A DNA stretch of 12,538 nt from an uncultured Oscillospiraceae bacterium (GTDB lineage: Bacteria; Bacillota; Clostridia; Oscillospirales; Oscillospiraceae): the NCBI GenBank assembly GCA_934565615.1, contig CAKTIH010000065.1, positions 1 through 12,538 on the forward strand. The letters are read 5' to 3'. Under the pieces are notes generated by a model, which was not told the origin of the DNA, searched no databases, and saw only the letters and a program-made list of their open reading frames with translations. The position numbers and the translations under genes were made by a program. Within the stretch, counting starts at the first letter, position 1. Each line of letters starts with the position of its first letter. Of the stretch, positions 1 to 6,843 are shown in pieces.

Positions 1-2
1 AT

Positions 3-254
3 GTACCGACGGCGTGGCTCATTGGACTGTGGGTGTACCTGCTCGTAAAAAAGCAGTGGTGCTACTGGTTCATCACCTCGGGGCATCTCTGCCATATGGC
101 GATCACCACGGCGCTGCTGCCTGCGGCGTATTTCAAGTATTACTATTCCGAGTACATGTACGCCGCGCTCACCGCGACGCTTGCTGTCTGCTTCCTTGTA
201 AAGCGGCACAGAGAAAAGAAGAACGCCGCGGAGCTTCTCAATAAGATAGAATAA
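3..254 (+). CDS. C-terminal part of a multi-pass membrane protein, 5' end outside the window (possibly CstA-like)
   Basis: An open frame enters from the left edge and stops at TAA 252-254, giving 83 visible residues. The visible part has two to three hydrophobic stretches: one near the start (with a WLIGLWVYLLV run), a second through MAITTALLPAAYF, and a third just before a basic tail (KRHREKK). This is the pattern of the last helices of a transporter with a cytosolic charged tail. A Lys-rich loop followed by CYW and then a hydrophobic segment ending in an ITT-type motif resembles the C-terminal helices of short CstA (carbon starvation/peptide or pyruvate uptake) proteins. That resemblance is weak and from memory. 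An internal ATG at 33 lies inside the first helix and is unlikely to be the start, because the frame is open upstream of it. A weak hairpin follows the stop. Confidence 0.6.
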   Translation, partial: VPTAWLIGLWVYLLVKKQWCYWFITSGHLCHMAITTALLPAAYFKYYYSEYMYAALTATLAVCFLVKRHREKKNAAELLNKIE

Positions 255-264
255 AATCATACAA

Positions 265-298
265 ACAGTGGCTGCCGAAAACGACAGCCACTGTGTTT
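265..298 (+). terminator. Hairpin between the membrane protein gene and the helicase gene, weak terminator
   Basis: A perfect 10-bp stem pairs ACAGTGGCTG (265-274) with CAGCCACTGT (285-294) across a 10-nt loop. Only three T residues follow (296-298), so as a terminator on the + strand it is poor and may be leaky. It lies 10 bases after the upstream stop codon and 25 bases before the helicase start. Confidence 0.55.
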
Positions 299-319
299 GA
301 TAAAAGGCGGTGACGGGCA

Positions 320-2404
320 GTGCTGAGCTACGCGGAATTCTGCGATAAATTCAATATCAGACTCGACGAGCAGCAGGCGCAGGCGGTGCAGTGCAGCGAC
401 AGAGCAGTGCTGCTGCTCGCTGTTCCCGGCAGCGGCAAGACGACGACGCTCATTGCCCGCGTCGCGTATCTCATCTATTGCATGGGCGTTATGCCGGAGA
501 GCATACTGACCATGACCTACACTGTTGCCGCGAGTGCAGAGATGCGCGCCCGCTTTTCCACGGTGTTCGGCGAAGAGTACGCATCGCGGCTGGAGTTTCG
601 CACGATAAACGGCGTATGCGATTCTATAATCAGAAGATACGCGCGCCAGACCGGCGCGCAGCGCTTTGATCTCGTGTCTGACAACGGCGCGATACTTGCC
701 GAGGTCTTCCGCACGGTGCGCGGCGAGTATCCTGAGGGCGGGGATATAAAGGAGCTGCAGAAGGCGATCACATATATAAAGAACATGCGTCTGCCGCGCG
801 GGGAGATAGACGAGCTGGAAGCAGGCGGCATCGCCGTCGCGCCGGTATACGACGCGTACAGGGAGACGCTCAAGCGTCGCGGACTCATGGACTATGACGA
901 CCAGCTCGTTTTCGCGCGGCAGATACTGCTGAGGTATCCGGACATCCTTGACTCGCTTCGGGAGCGGTACAGGTATATCTGCGTCGACGAGGCGCAGGAC
1001 ACCTCGAAGATCCAGCATGAGATCATCCGCCTGATCACCGGCGAGAGCGGGAGCATATTCATGGTGGGCGACGAGGATCAGAGCATTTACGGCTTCCGCG
1101 CCGCGTACCCCGACGCGCTTATGAGCTTCGAGCGTGACTACGGCGGCGCGCGGGTGCTGCTGCTTGAGAGCAATTACCGCTCCACACCGGAGATAACCGA
1201 GCCTGCCGACCGCTTCATTGCGCGAAACGCAGCGCGGCACGAAAAGCATATCCGCGCCGTGCGCGGCCACGGCGCTCCGATACGCACGGTCGCTCTCAGC
1301 GAGCGCGCCGCGCAGTATTCATACATATGCACGATGATGGAGAGCGACCCGCAGCGCGAGACAGCGGTGCTCTACCGAAATAACGACAGTGCCGTTGCGC
1401 TCGTTGACTGGCTCGACCGGCGCGGCGTGCCGTTCAGGTGCCGCCGAGGGGAGAACTCCTTCTTTTCAAACCGCACGGTAAACGGCGTCCGGGATATCAT
1501 GACGCTCGCGCTCGAACCGGGAAACACTGAAGCTTTCATGCGCGTGTACAGTAAGTTCAGCCTGCCGATAAGACGAGAGACGGCGGAGCTTGCGGTGGGC
1601 CTATACGGCGCGGGCAAGGCGGATTCACTCATTGCGGCGCTGGAGAGTGCAGCAAAAGAGCAGTCGGACCGGCTCAGAGAACGGCTCGCGGAACTGCATG
1701 ATAACTTTGCTTCTCTCAAGACCGACACTGCCCGAGAAGCGCTCGACAGGATACGCTACAAAATGGGCTACGGCGGATATGTCCTCAAGGACAGCGGGGA
1801 TAAGGAGCGGATGTATCTGCTGTCTGTCCTCGCAGCGCGCGAGAAAAACGCGGAGAGCTTCCTGCAAAGGCTGCGGGAGCTGGAGAGCATTTCCACGGAA
1901 AACCGGGCGGCGGACAGTAAACTCATTCTCAGCACGATACACAGCAGCAAGGGGCTTGAATATGACCGCGTTATAATTATAGACGCACTGGACGGAATAC
2001 TGCCGTCCGTGCCGTGCAGCGGCCGGCTTGACGAGGAGCAGCGCAAGACCCTCGAAGAGGAGCGGCGGCTGTTCTACGTCGCCGCGACCCGCGCGAAGAA
2101 CGAGCTTATACTCATGACCTATCCGCGGCAGGGGACGTGTACCTTTATCGAGCAGTTCTTTGAAAGACCCAAGCACGACCTTGGCGTCCTTACGCGCCCA
2201 GTGGCATCACAGAAAGCGGTATGGGCGGCGAAGGACTATTTCCCAGGAGTGCAGGTAGAACATAGCGTGTTCGGACAGGGGACGATCACCGGAGTAAAAG
2301 GCGAGCTCGCGACGGTCGTGTTCCGCAGCGGGGAGACGAAAAGGCTGATGCTGCCGATCTGTATAGGAAACGGACGCCTGAAGCTGGTAAAAAAATCAGG
2401 ATGA
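320..2404 (+). CDS. UvrD/PcrA-superfamily (SF1A) ATP-dependent DNA helicase
   Basis: This 694-residue protein should unwind DNA 3'-5' using ATP and act in repair or in clearing replication and transcription obstacles. It shows the SF1A motif set in order: Q motif near residues 15-19, Walker A as AVPGSGKT (34-41), Walker B VDEAQD (222-227), motif III GDEDQS (250-255), motif IV SNYR (284-287), motif V around LSTIHSSKGLEY (537-548) and motif VI YVAATR with the arginine finger at R591. Residues about 644-690 (from VQVEHSVFGQGTI) look like the small Tudor-like domain that ends PcrA and contacts RNA polymerase. Translation starts at GTG 320 after an AAAGGCGG site. Several signatures differ from canonical PcrA: AVPGSGKT instead of AGAGSGKT, TYTVAAS in motif Ia, and TINGVC where TFHS-type residues are usual. 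It is therefore probably a paralogous subfamily and not the cell's main PcrA. No promoter is evident just upstream. The stop codon lies in the terminator stem. Confidence 0.93.
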   Translation: MLSYAEFCDKFNIRLDEQQAQAVQCSDRAVLLLAVPGSGKTTTLIARVAYLIYCMGVMPESILTMTYTVAASAEMRARFSTVFGEEYASRLEFRTINGVCDSIIRRYARQTGAQRFDLVSDNGAILAEVFRTVRGEYPEGGDIKELQKAITYIKNMRLPRGEIDELEAGGIAVAPVYDAYRETLKRRGLMDYDDQLVFARQILLRYPDILDSLRERYRYICVDEAQDTSKIQHEIIRLITGESGSIFMVGDEDQSIYGFRAAYPDALMSFERDYGGARVLLLESNYRSTPEITEPADRFIARNAARHEKHIRAVRGHGAPIRTVALSERAAQYSYICTMMESDPQRETAVLYRNNDSAVALVDWLDRRGVPFRCRRGENSFFSNRTVNGVRDIMTLALEPGNTEAFMRVYSKFSLPIRRETAELAVGLYGAGKADSLIAALESAAKEQSDRLRERLAELHDNFASLKTDTAREALDRIRYKMGYGGYVLKDSGDKERMYLLSVLAAREKNAESFLQRLRELESISTENRAADSKLILSTIHSSKGLEYDRVIIIDALDGILPSVPCSGRLDEEQRKTLEEERRLFYVAATRAKNELILMTYPRQGTCTFIEQFFERPKHDLGVLTRPVASQKAVWAAKDYFPGVQVEHSVFGQGTITGVKGELATVVFRSGETKRLMLPICIGNGRLKLVKKSG

Positions 2405-2426
2405 AGTTTAACGCTTCATCCTGATT
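2394..2426. terminator. Bidirectional intrinsic terminator between convergent genes
   Basis: A perfect 13-bp stem pairs AATCAGGATGAAG (2394-2406) with CTTCATCCTGATT (2414-2426) over a 7-nt loop. A run of seven A (2389-2395) gives a U tract when read leftwards, so it is a strong terminator for the operon on the minus strand. Read rightwards the tail is only CATTTA, so it is weaker for the helicase gene. The helicase stop codon TGA (2402-2404) lies within the left arm. Confidence 0.85.
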
Positions 2427-2446
2427 CATTTACTGCCGGGATGCGC

Positions 2447-2920
2447 TCATGCCTCAGGGAGCTTGCAGACGTCTATCCAAGCCTTGGCGTTGGAGTATCT
2501 GTACAGCTCATCGAGGTTCAGCTCAATAGCGCTGCTCGCGCTGCCGACGGCGGGGAACACCGTCTCAAAGCGCTTGAGGCTTTCGTCGAGGTACACGGGG
2601 ATGCCTTCGTTTATGCCGAAAGGGCACACGCCGCCGACCGGGTGGCCGACCAGTTCGAGAACCTCATCCGCTGAAAGCATTTTCGCCTTGAAATGGAAAT
2701 ATTCCTTAAACTTGTGGTTGTCTATCCTTGCGTCACCGGCTGCGAGGATAAGCATGCAGCCGTCATCGGTTTTGAAAGACAATGTTTTTGCGATGCGGGC
2801 GCCCTCGACGCCCAGAGCCTGAGCCGCAAGCTCAACGGTTGCGGAGGAAACGGTAAATTCCTGAACTCTGTCCTCCAGTCCGAGAGCTCTGAAATATGCG
2901 CGGCCTTTTTCGATTGACAT
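2447..2920 (-). CDS. YbaK/EbsC-type aminoacyl-tRNA deacylase (ProX-like)
   Basis: This 157-residue protein has the YbaK / ProRS-editing-domain fold. Members hydrolyse mischarged tRNA, typically Cys- or Ala-tRNA(Pro), in trans in the cytosol. Visible signatures are the helix TVELAAQALGV followed by the catalytic-type lysine K45 in ARIAKTLSFK, the strand LILAAGDARID, and the substrate-loop motif GGVCPFG (96-102), matching the family GGxxPxG pattern. Length is normal for a free-standing YbaK protein. The ATG at 2918-2920 is preceded by an AGAGGT site on the minus strand. It is the last gene of the xpaC-telA-lemA-like operon, 18 bp after the LemA-like gene, and stops 20 bp before the terminator. 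The exact tRNA specificity cannot be told from sequence. The link to the envelope genes upstream may be only transcriptional. Confidence 0.88.
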   Translation of the reverse strand: MSIEKGRAYFRALGLEDRVQEFTVSSATVELAAQALGVEGARIAKTLSFKTDDGCMLILAAGDARIDNHKFKEYFHFKAKMLSADEVLELVGHPVGGVCPFGINEGIPVYLDESLKRFETVFPAVGSASSAIELNLDELYRYSNAKAWIDVCKLPEA

Positions 2921-2938
2921 TTTTCTACCTCTGTTTAT

Positions 2939-3499
2939 TTAGGAAAAGTATTCTGGGAAGCTGACCCCGAGAAAATCAGCCCAATTGCGGGTGGGGAACT
3001 TATCGTACTTGCGCAGGAACTCGCGCACACTGTCGTTATAACAGGCAGTGTTTATATCGTCGACACAGTCAGCGATCTCATCCGAGTATTCGCTCATTGC
3101 CTCTTCGTGGCGGCTGCTCAGCCCAGTTGCGTGAAGCTGCGCCTCGACGTCCTTGAGCGCGGTGATGAACTCAGAATACGTCTGATATACGCTGCCGATG
3201 TCGCGGCTCCCAGAGGAGACGAGCGTGCGGAGACGCTGGTTGCTGTCAGAGAGCGCAGCGGTGTCTATCCCGTAATTTGAAGCGATAGGCACGATCTCAT
3301 CCGTGACTGCGCAGAGTGAGTTTATTTCCTCCGCGATGGCGTCATGGTTTTCACCTTTGTATCTTACGCCGCTGTAAAAGCCGTCAGTTACCTTGTCGCA
3401 TTTGTTGTTGAGCTTCGCGCTGACAGATATCAGCGTGGACGCAAAGATGACAATAAGCGACAAAATAACCGCCACAGCAGGCTTCTTGAAAAAATCCAT
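2939..3499 (-). CDS. LemA-like single-pass membrane protein, divergent
   Basis: This 186-residue protein has a short basic N-terminus and one hydrophobic segment (about residues 8-28), then a wholly helical, Asp/Glu-rich domain with no cysteine pair or enzyme motif. The C-terminus has a YNDSVREF helix followed by a KFPTRNWADFLGVSFPEYF tail. This matches the usual end of LemA proteins (YNxxVxxFNxxIxxFPxNxxAxxFGFxxxxYF) and is the main reason for the call. The LemA hallmark after the membrane helix, an RRxDLIPNL-type motif, is not recognisable, so the protein is a distant relative or a look-alike. LemA proteins are membrane-anchored helical bundles of unclear function. The start at 3497-3499 is fixed by a strong AGGAGG site a few bases upstream. 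It lies 28 bp after telA and 18 bp before ybaK, so it is an operon member. Confidence 0.7.
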   Translation of the reverse strand: MDFFKKPAVAVILSLIVIFASTLISVSAKLNNKCDKVTDGFYSGVRYKGENHDAIAEEINSLCAVTDEIVPIASNYGIDTAALSDSNQRLRTLVSSGSRDIGSVYQTYSEFITALKDVEAQLHATGLSSRHEEAMSEYSDEIADCVDDINTACYNDSVREFLRKYDKFPTRNWADFLGVSFPEYFS

Positions 3500-3527
3500 A
3501 TATTCCTCCTTACGGAAGCGCGGCCTA

Positions 3528-4685
3528 TCAGCCCTTCATTTCGAGCAGCTTATCCTTGAGCTCGCCCTCAATGCGAGCAAGCTCATCCTCGGCTTGGGCA
3601 CGGCGGGCACGGCCGTCGTCCTGGATCTGGCGTACCTCGTCAAGCGTGGCGATAAGCTCGAGGTTAGTCTGCTTGAGCGTCTCCATATCTACGATGCCGC
3701 GCTCGGATTCCTTTGCAACGTTCACGCTGCCCTGATGCAGGGTCTTTGCGTTCTTCATGAGCAGCTCATTCGTCACGTCGGTCACGTTGCGCTGAGCCTG
3801 CATGGCCTGCTCGGAGTGGTACAGCGACAGAGCAAGCACCATCTGGTTCTTCCAGAGGGGGATGGTGTTGACGATAGAGGAACGGATCTTCTCGGCCATC
3901 AAGCTGTCGTTATTCTGCACCATGCGGATCTGCGGAGCCATCTGCACGGAGATAGTGCGTGTCAGCTCAAGGTCGTGTATCTTCTTCTCGAAGCGGCCTA
4001 TGAGGTTTGCAAAATCGTTCGCGGCCTGTGCGTCCTCGGGAAGCCCGGTCTCCTTGGCCTTCGCGACGTACTCAGGCAGCTCAACATTGCGCAGATGCTC
4101 TATCTTGAGCTTACCGGCGAGGATGTACATGGTGAGCTCCTTCATGTACTCCTCGTTCTTTTCGTACATCTTATCCATCATGCTGATGTCCTTCATCAGC
4201 GTGATCTCATGCTTTTCGAGCTCTTCGACGATCTTGTCGACATTGACCTCGGCCTTGTCAAACTGCGCCTTCTTCTCGGCAATAGTCTGGGAAGCCTTCT
4301 TGAACAGGCCGAAGAAGCCTTTCTTTTCCTCCTCGTCGAAGTTCAGCCCCTTGAGTTCGACAACAAGCTCACTGAGCATATCGCCGCACTCGCCGAGATC
4401 CTTGGTCTTGACACTGCTGAGAGCGGCGTCGGAAAATTCGGAGATATTCTTCTGCGCAGCGCTGCCGTAGTTCATGACCTGATCGGTGTTCTTGATGTCT
4501 ATCTTCTCTGAGAAATCACGCACTGCGGCCTGCTCAGCCGGGGAGAGACTACTGATGTCAAGCTTTTCGACGGGAGCCTGTTCTTCCTTCTTCTCCTCAA
4601 CGGGGGCCTCTTCGACGGCGGCTGCGGTCTGCGCGGCGTTCGGTTCAAGGGTAAGGGCGGGGATGAAGCTCTTTTCTTCACTCAT
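3528..4685 (-). CDS. TelA/YaaN-family (toxic anion resistance) coiled-coil protein
   Basis: This 385-residue protein matches the TelA/KlaA family (YaaN in Bacillus subtilis), named for tellurite resistance but of unknown mechanism and now mostly linked to envelope or phage-type stress loci. After a low-complexity Pro/Glu/Lys-rich N-terminal tail (about residues 20-40), the protein is almost entirely alpha-helical. Typical TelA stretches include the FFGLFKK segment, the HEITLMKDISMMDKMYEKN helix, LAGKLKIEHL, and the conserved IRMVQNNDSLMAEKI, IPLWKNQMVLAL and ALSLYHSEQAMQAQ blocks towards the C-terminus. It has no membrane segment and is presumably cytosolic or membrane-associated through XpaC. 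Its ATG overlaps the xpaC stop by 4 bp (ATGA, 4682-4685), which implies translational coupling. An AAAGGA site lies inside the end of xpaC. Confidence 0.93.
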   Translation of the reverse strand: MSEEKSFIPALTLEPNAAQTAAAVEEAPVEEKKEEQAPVEKLDISSLSPAEQAAVRDFSEKIDIKNTDQVMNYGSAAQKNISEFSDAALSSVKTKDLGECGDMLSELVVELKGLNFDEEEKKGFFGLFKKASQTIAEKKAQFDKAEVNVDKIVEELEKHEITLMKDISMMDKMYEKNEEYMKELTMYILAGKLKIEHLRNVELPEYVAKAKETGLPEDAQAANDFANLIGRFEKKIHDLELTRTISVQMAPQIRMVQNNDSLMAEKIRSSIVNTIPLWKNQMVLALSLYHSEQAMQAQRNVTDVTNELLMKNAKTLHQGSVNVAKESERGIVDMETLKQTNLELIATLDEVRQIQDDGRARRAQAEDELARIEGELKDKLLEMKG

Positions 4686-5389
4686 GTTGTTTGTGTCCTT
4701 TCTGTTGTTATCTCAAAGTCCTTGTTACCGGAAAGCCCTTCTCTGGCCAACATGGTATTCATGACTTTTATATCGGTTTCAATATCGAGCGCCTGATCCT
4801 CAAACAGGGAGTCAAGCCGCTTCTTGAACGCTTCAATGGCGGCGTCAAGCATTTCGTTTATGTTCTTCATGCTCTTGTCAAGGTTCTCACCCTCGATGCC
4901 CTGCGCGCTCATTCTGTCGTATGCGTTGAGGAGCTTTATCGTCGTCGGCAGATAATAGTTCATGAACTTCTTGATCTGCGGGATATCCGAGGGGTCGGCG
5001 ATGGCGTCCTGCGTGATCTTATCCGTGATGCGCATAAGCTCGTTTATTTTCTTGCGCACCTCGGTGTCCTTGATGGACATATAGAGCCTGCCCATCTCAC
5101 TGAGCGCGCGGTTGCCCTCCTCGACTATCGGGTCGATCTCCGGGCCGTAGCTCTTCTTTTCGGCGTGCTCCGGTGCGGCGGCAGACTTGGACGCCTGTTC
5201 ACGTCCAGCTTCGTTTTCCTTCTGCGCAGAGCTTCTGCCGAGAAGGTATGCGACAAAGGCGGAGACCGCAGCCGCCAGCAGCAGACCCCATATCCTGTAC
5301 AGCGGCAGAAATGCCGCCGCGATTATCCAAGCGACCGTGAAGCCGTATATGGCCTTGACCGCTTTTTTCTTCTTATCTTTTCGCGCCAC
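4682..5389 (-). CDS. xpaC: XpaC-like membrane protein (5-bromo-4-chloroindolyl phosphate hydrolysis family)
   Basis: This 235-residue protein has a Lys-rich N-terminus, two closely spaced hydrophobic segments (about residues 13-31 and 33-51) forming a membrane hairpin, a low-complexity linker, and a helical cytosolic domain from about residue 80. The domain contains the characteristic YMSIKDTEVRKKINEL and PQIKKFMNYYLPTTIKLLNAY blocks of the XpaC family. The family name comes from a colour phenotype in Bacillus and no enzyme activity is established. The pairing with telA copies the xpaC-yaaN arrangement known from B. subtilis, which supports both calls. Translation starts at GTG 5387-5389 with a GGAGAG site just upstream. 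It is the first gene of the operon, under the promoter at 5425-5453. The C-terminal end overlaps the telA start by 4 bp. Confidence 0.88.
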   Translation of the reverse strand: MARKDKKKKAVKAIYGFTVAWIIAAAFLPLYRIWGLLLAAAVSAFVAYLLGRSSAQKENEAGREQASKSAAAPEHAEKKSYGPEIDPIVEEGNRALSEMGRLYMSIKDTEVRKKINELMRITDKITQDAIADPSDIPQIKKFMNYYLPTTIKLLNAYDRMSAQGIEGENLDKSMKNINEMLDAAIEAFKKRLDSLFEDQALDIETDIKVMNTMLAREGLSGNKDFEITTERTQTT

Positions 5390-5424
5390 TCAAAACTCTC
5401 CAATCATTTGTCCTACATTTTTGT

Positions 5425-5453
5425 ATTTTATATCTAATTGACGCAGCAGTCAA
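5425..5453 (-). promoter_or_regulatory. Sigma-A-type promoter of the xpaC-telA-lemA-like-ybaK operon
   Basis: On the minus strand there is a -35 box TTGACT (5448-5453), a 17-bp spacer and a -10 box TAAAAT (5425-5430). The predicted start lies roughly 30 bases before the xpaC GTG. The -35 box is one arm of an inverted repeat, TTGAC-N6-GTCAA (5438-5453). Confidence 0.8.
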
Positions 5454-5458
5454 GAGTA

Positions 5459-5488
5459 TTGCAAATTAGCGCAGACCTGTAGTATAAT
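5459..5488 (+). promoter_or_regulatory. Sigma-A-type promoter of the rpe-recR-rnj-arsC run
   Basis: On the plus strand there is a -35 box TTGCAA (5459-5464), an 18-bp spacer and a perfect -10 box TATAAT (5483-5488). Transcription should begin near 5495, leaving a leader of about 50 bases before rpe. Its -35 box starts only five bases beyond the -35 box of the divergent xpaC promoter. Confidence 0.78.
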
Positions 5489-5543
5489 AAATCAGTATCT
5501 GCATGCTGCATATGATATGCTTTCCGAGTAAAGGAGAATCAAG

Positions 5544-6206
5544 ATGATAAAAGTCGCACCGTCAATACTGTCTGCCGATTTTGCGAAACTCGGCCAGGAG
5601 GCCGGAGAGGTAGCGGCCGCGGGTGCCGACTATCTGCATTTTGATGTGATGGACGGCCTGTTCGTGCCGAATATTTCCATCGGCATCCCTGTGCTGAAAT
5701 CTCTGCGCCGGGCGACGGATATGTTCATTGACGTTCACCTTATGATAGACAGGCCGGTCCGCTATGCCGAGCAGTTCTGCAAGGCCGGGGCGGATATGGT
5801 GACCTTCCATGTTGAGGCCGACAGTCAGGAAAATATCCTGAAGGCTATAGATATCGCCAGAGGGCTTGGCAAAAAGGCGGGTGTTGTCATTAAACCAAAC
5901 ACCCCGGCAGAGGCGGTCCTGCCGTTCCTGCCGATGGTCGACATTATCCTTGTCATGACGGTGGAGCCGGGCTTCGGAGGACAGCACTTCATGCATGAGC
6001 AGCTGCCGAAGATCAGCCGCGTGCGTGAGCTTATCGACACGCTCTCGCCAGACTGTGAGCTTGAGGTGGACGGCGGCATTGACGGTACGACCGCGGCACT
6101 CGCCATCGAGGCCGGGGCGAACGTGCTGGTCGCCGGGAGCGCCGTGTTCGGCAGCGCGGATCGCGCCGAAGCAATTGAGCGCATCAGAACGAGTAAGATA
6201 AACTGA
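5544..6206 (+). CDS. rpe: Ribulose-phosphate 3-epimerase
   Basis: This enzyme interconverts D-ribulose 5-phosphate and D-xylulose 5-phosphate in the non-oxidative pentose phosphate pathway, in the cytosol. The 220-residue product has the full TIM-barrel signature set: APSILSAD (residues 5-12, with S7), HFDVMDG with H32, D34 and the catalytic D37, HLM with the metal ligand H65, the phosphate-binding VEPGFGGQ loop (140-147), EVDGGI with the second catalytic aspartate D176, and the VAGSAVF strand near the end. Length is typical. The ATG follows AAAGGAG with good spacing. It is the first gene after the promoter at 5459-5488, and recR follows 10 bp later, with the recR ribosome-binding site overlapping the rpe stop codon. 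Confidence 0.97.
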   Translation: MIKVAPSILSADFAKLGQEAGEVAAAGADYLHFDVMDGLFVPNISIGIPVLKSLRRATDMFIDVHLMIDRPVRYAEQFCKAGADMVTFHVEADSQENILKAIDIARGLGKKAGVVIKPNTPAEAVLPFLPMVDIILVMTVEPGFGGQHFMHEQLPKISRVRELIDTLSPDCELEVDGGIDGTTAALAIEAGANVLVAGSAVFGSADRAEAIERIRTSKIN

Positions 6207-6216
6207 GGAGCAAGCC

Positions 6217-6816
6217 ATGTCCTTTTTTCCCGCTTCACTTGAAAACCTTGTAGATAAATTCGCGTCCCTGCCCGGGATCGGCAGAAAGAGCGCGCAGCGG
6301 CTCGCGTTCCACGTCCTCAGCCTGCCGGACGATGAGGCACAGTCCTTTGCGGATGCTATCATTTCGGCGAAGAAAAGCGTCCACTGCTGCAAGGTGTGCC
6401 AGAACCTCACAGAAGGGGAGATATGCCAGATATGCGCAAGCGACACGCGTGACAAGAGCACTGTGTGCGTAGTGTCCGAGCCGCGCGACGTGCTCAGTAT
6501 AGAGCGCGGTCGGGAGTATAACGGCACGTATCATGTCCTGCACGGCGTGCTTTCCCCGATGAGCCATGTCGGCCCCGACGATATAAGGATCAAGGAGCTT
6601 CTGGTCAGGGTGGCGGAGAACGACATTCAGGAGGTCATCATGGCGACGAACCCCGACACGGAGGGCGAGGCGACGGCGATGTATCTTTCGCGCCTGCTCA
6701 AGCCCTTTAACGTGAAGGTGACGCGGCTTGCCTACGGTATCCCCGTCGGTTCAAACCTTGAGTTTGCGGACGACGCGACGCTTAACCGCGCTATCGAAGG
6801 GCGCACGGAGATGTGA
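6217..6816 (+). CDS. recR: Recombination mediator protein RecR
   Basis: RecR works with RecF and RecO to load RecA on gapped, SSB-coated DNA. The 199-residue product has the standard order: helix-hairpin-helix LPGIGRKSAQRLAFH (about 18-32), a C4 zinc finger with C58, C61, C70 and C73, a Toprim domain beginning at VCVVSEPRDVLSIE and including VIMATNPDTEGEATAMYL, and the C-terminal TRLAYGIPVGSNLEF segment with the Walker-B-like end. Length is normal. A GAGGAG site (6205-6210) overlaps the rpe stop codon, so translation of the two genes is likely linked. Pairing with rpe differs from the common dnaX-ybaB-recR order of Firmicutes. Confidence 0.97.
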   Translation: MSFFPASLENLVDKFASLPGIGRKSAQRLAFHVLSLPDDEAQSFADAIISAKKSVHCCKVCQNLTEGEICQICASDTRDKSTVCVVSEPRDVLSIERGREYNGTYHVLHGVLSPMSHVGPDDIRIKELLVRVAENDIQEVIMATNPDTEGEATAMYLSRLLKPFNVKVTRLAYGIPVGSNLEFADDATLNRAIEGRTEM

Positions 6817-6837
6817 TTATTTATTCCCGGTATAGGC

Positions 6838-6843
6838 TATAAT
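6838..6843 (+). promoter_or_regulatory. Possible internal -10 element before the RNase J gene
   Basis: A perfect TATAAT stands 63 bases before the rnj ATG, just after the recR stop. No good -35 box is visible 16-18 bp upstream (GATTAT and TGATTA are poor), so a promoter here is plausible but unproven. The 89-base gap to rnj is much longer than the other gaps in this gene run, which makes a separate start more believable. Confidence 0.4.

Noticed and set aside
257..1270. A long open frame of 337 codons on the minus strand under the helicase gene
   Set aside because: It is antisense to a helicase with all its motifs, has no family signature, and its His/Arg/Ala/Leu-rich composition is typical of a shadow of a GC-rich gene.
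320..2404. Naming the helicase pcrA
   Set aside because: Walker A, motif Ia and the TINGVC segment differ from canonical PcrA, so only the superfamily call is safe.
3393..4511. A 372-codon open frame on the plus strand across the LemA-like and telA genes
   Set aside because: It spans two opposite-strand genes, has no ribosome-binding site or promoter, and its Leu/His/Val-rich product resembles nothing known.
5562..6527. A 321-codon minus-strand open frame across rpe and recR
   Set aside because: Both sense-strand genes are unmistakable; the antisense frame crosses their junction and has no signature.
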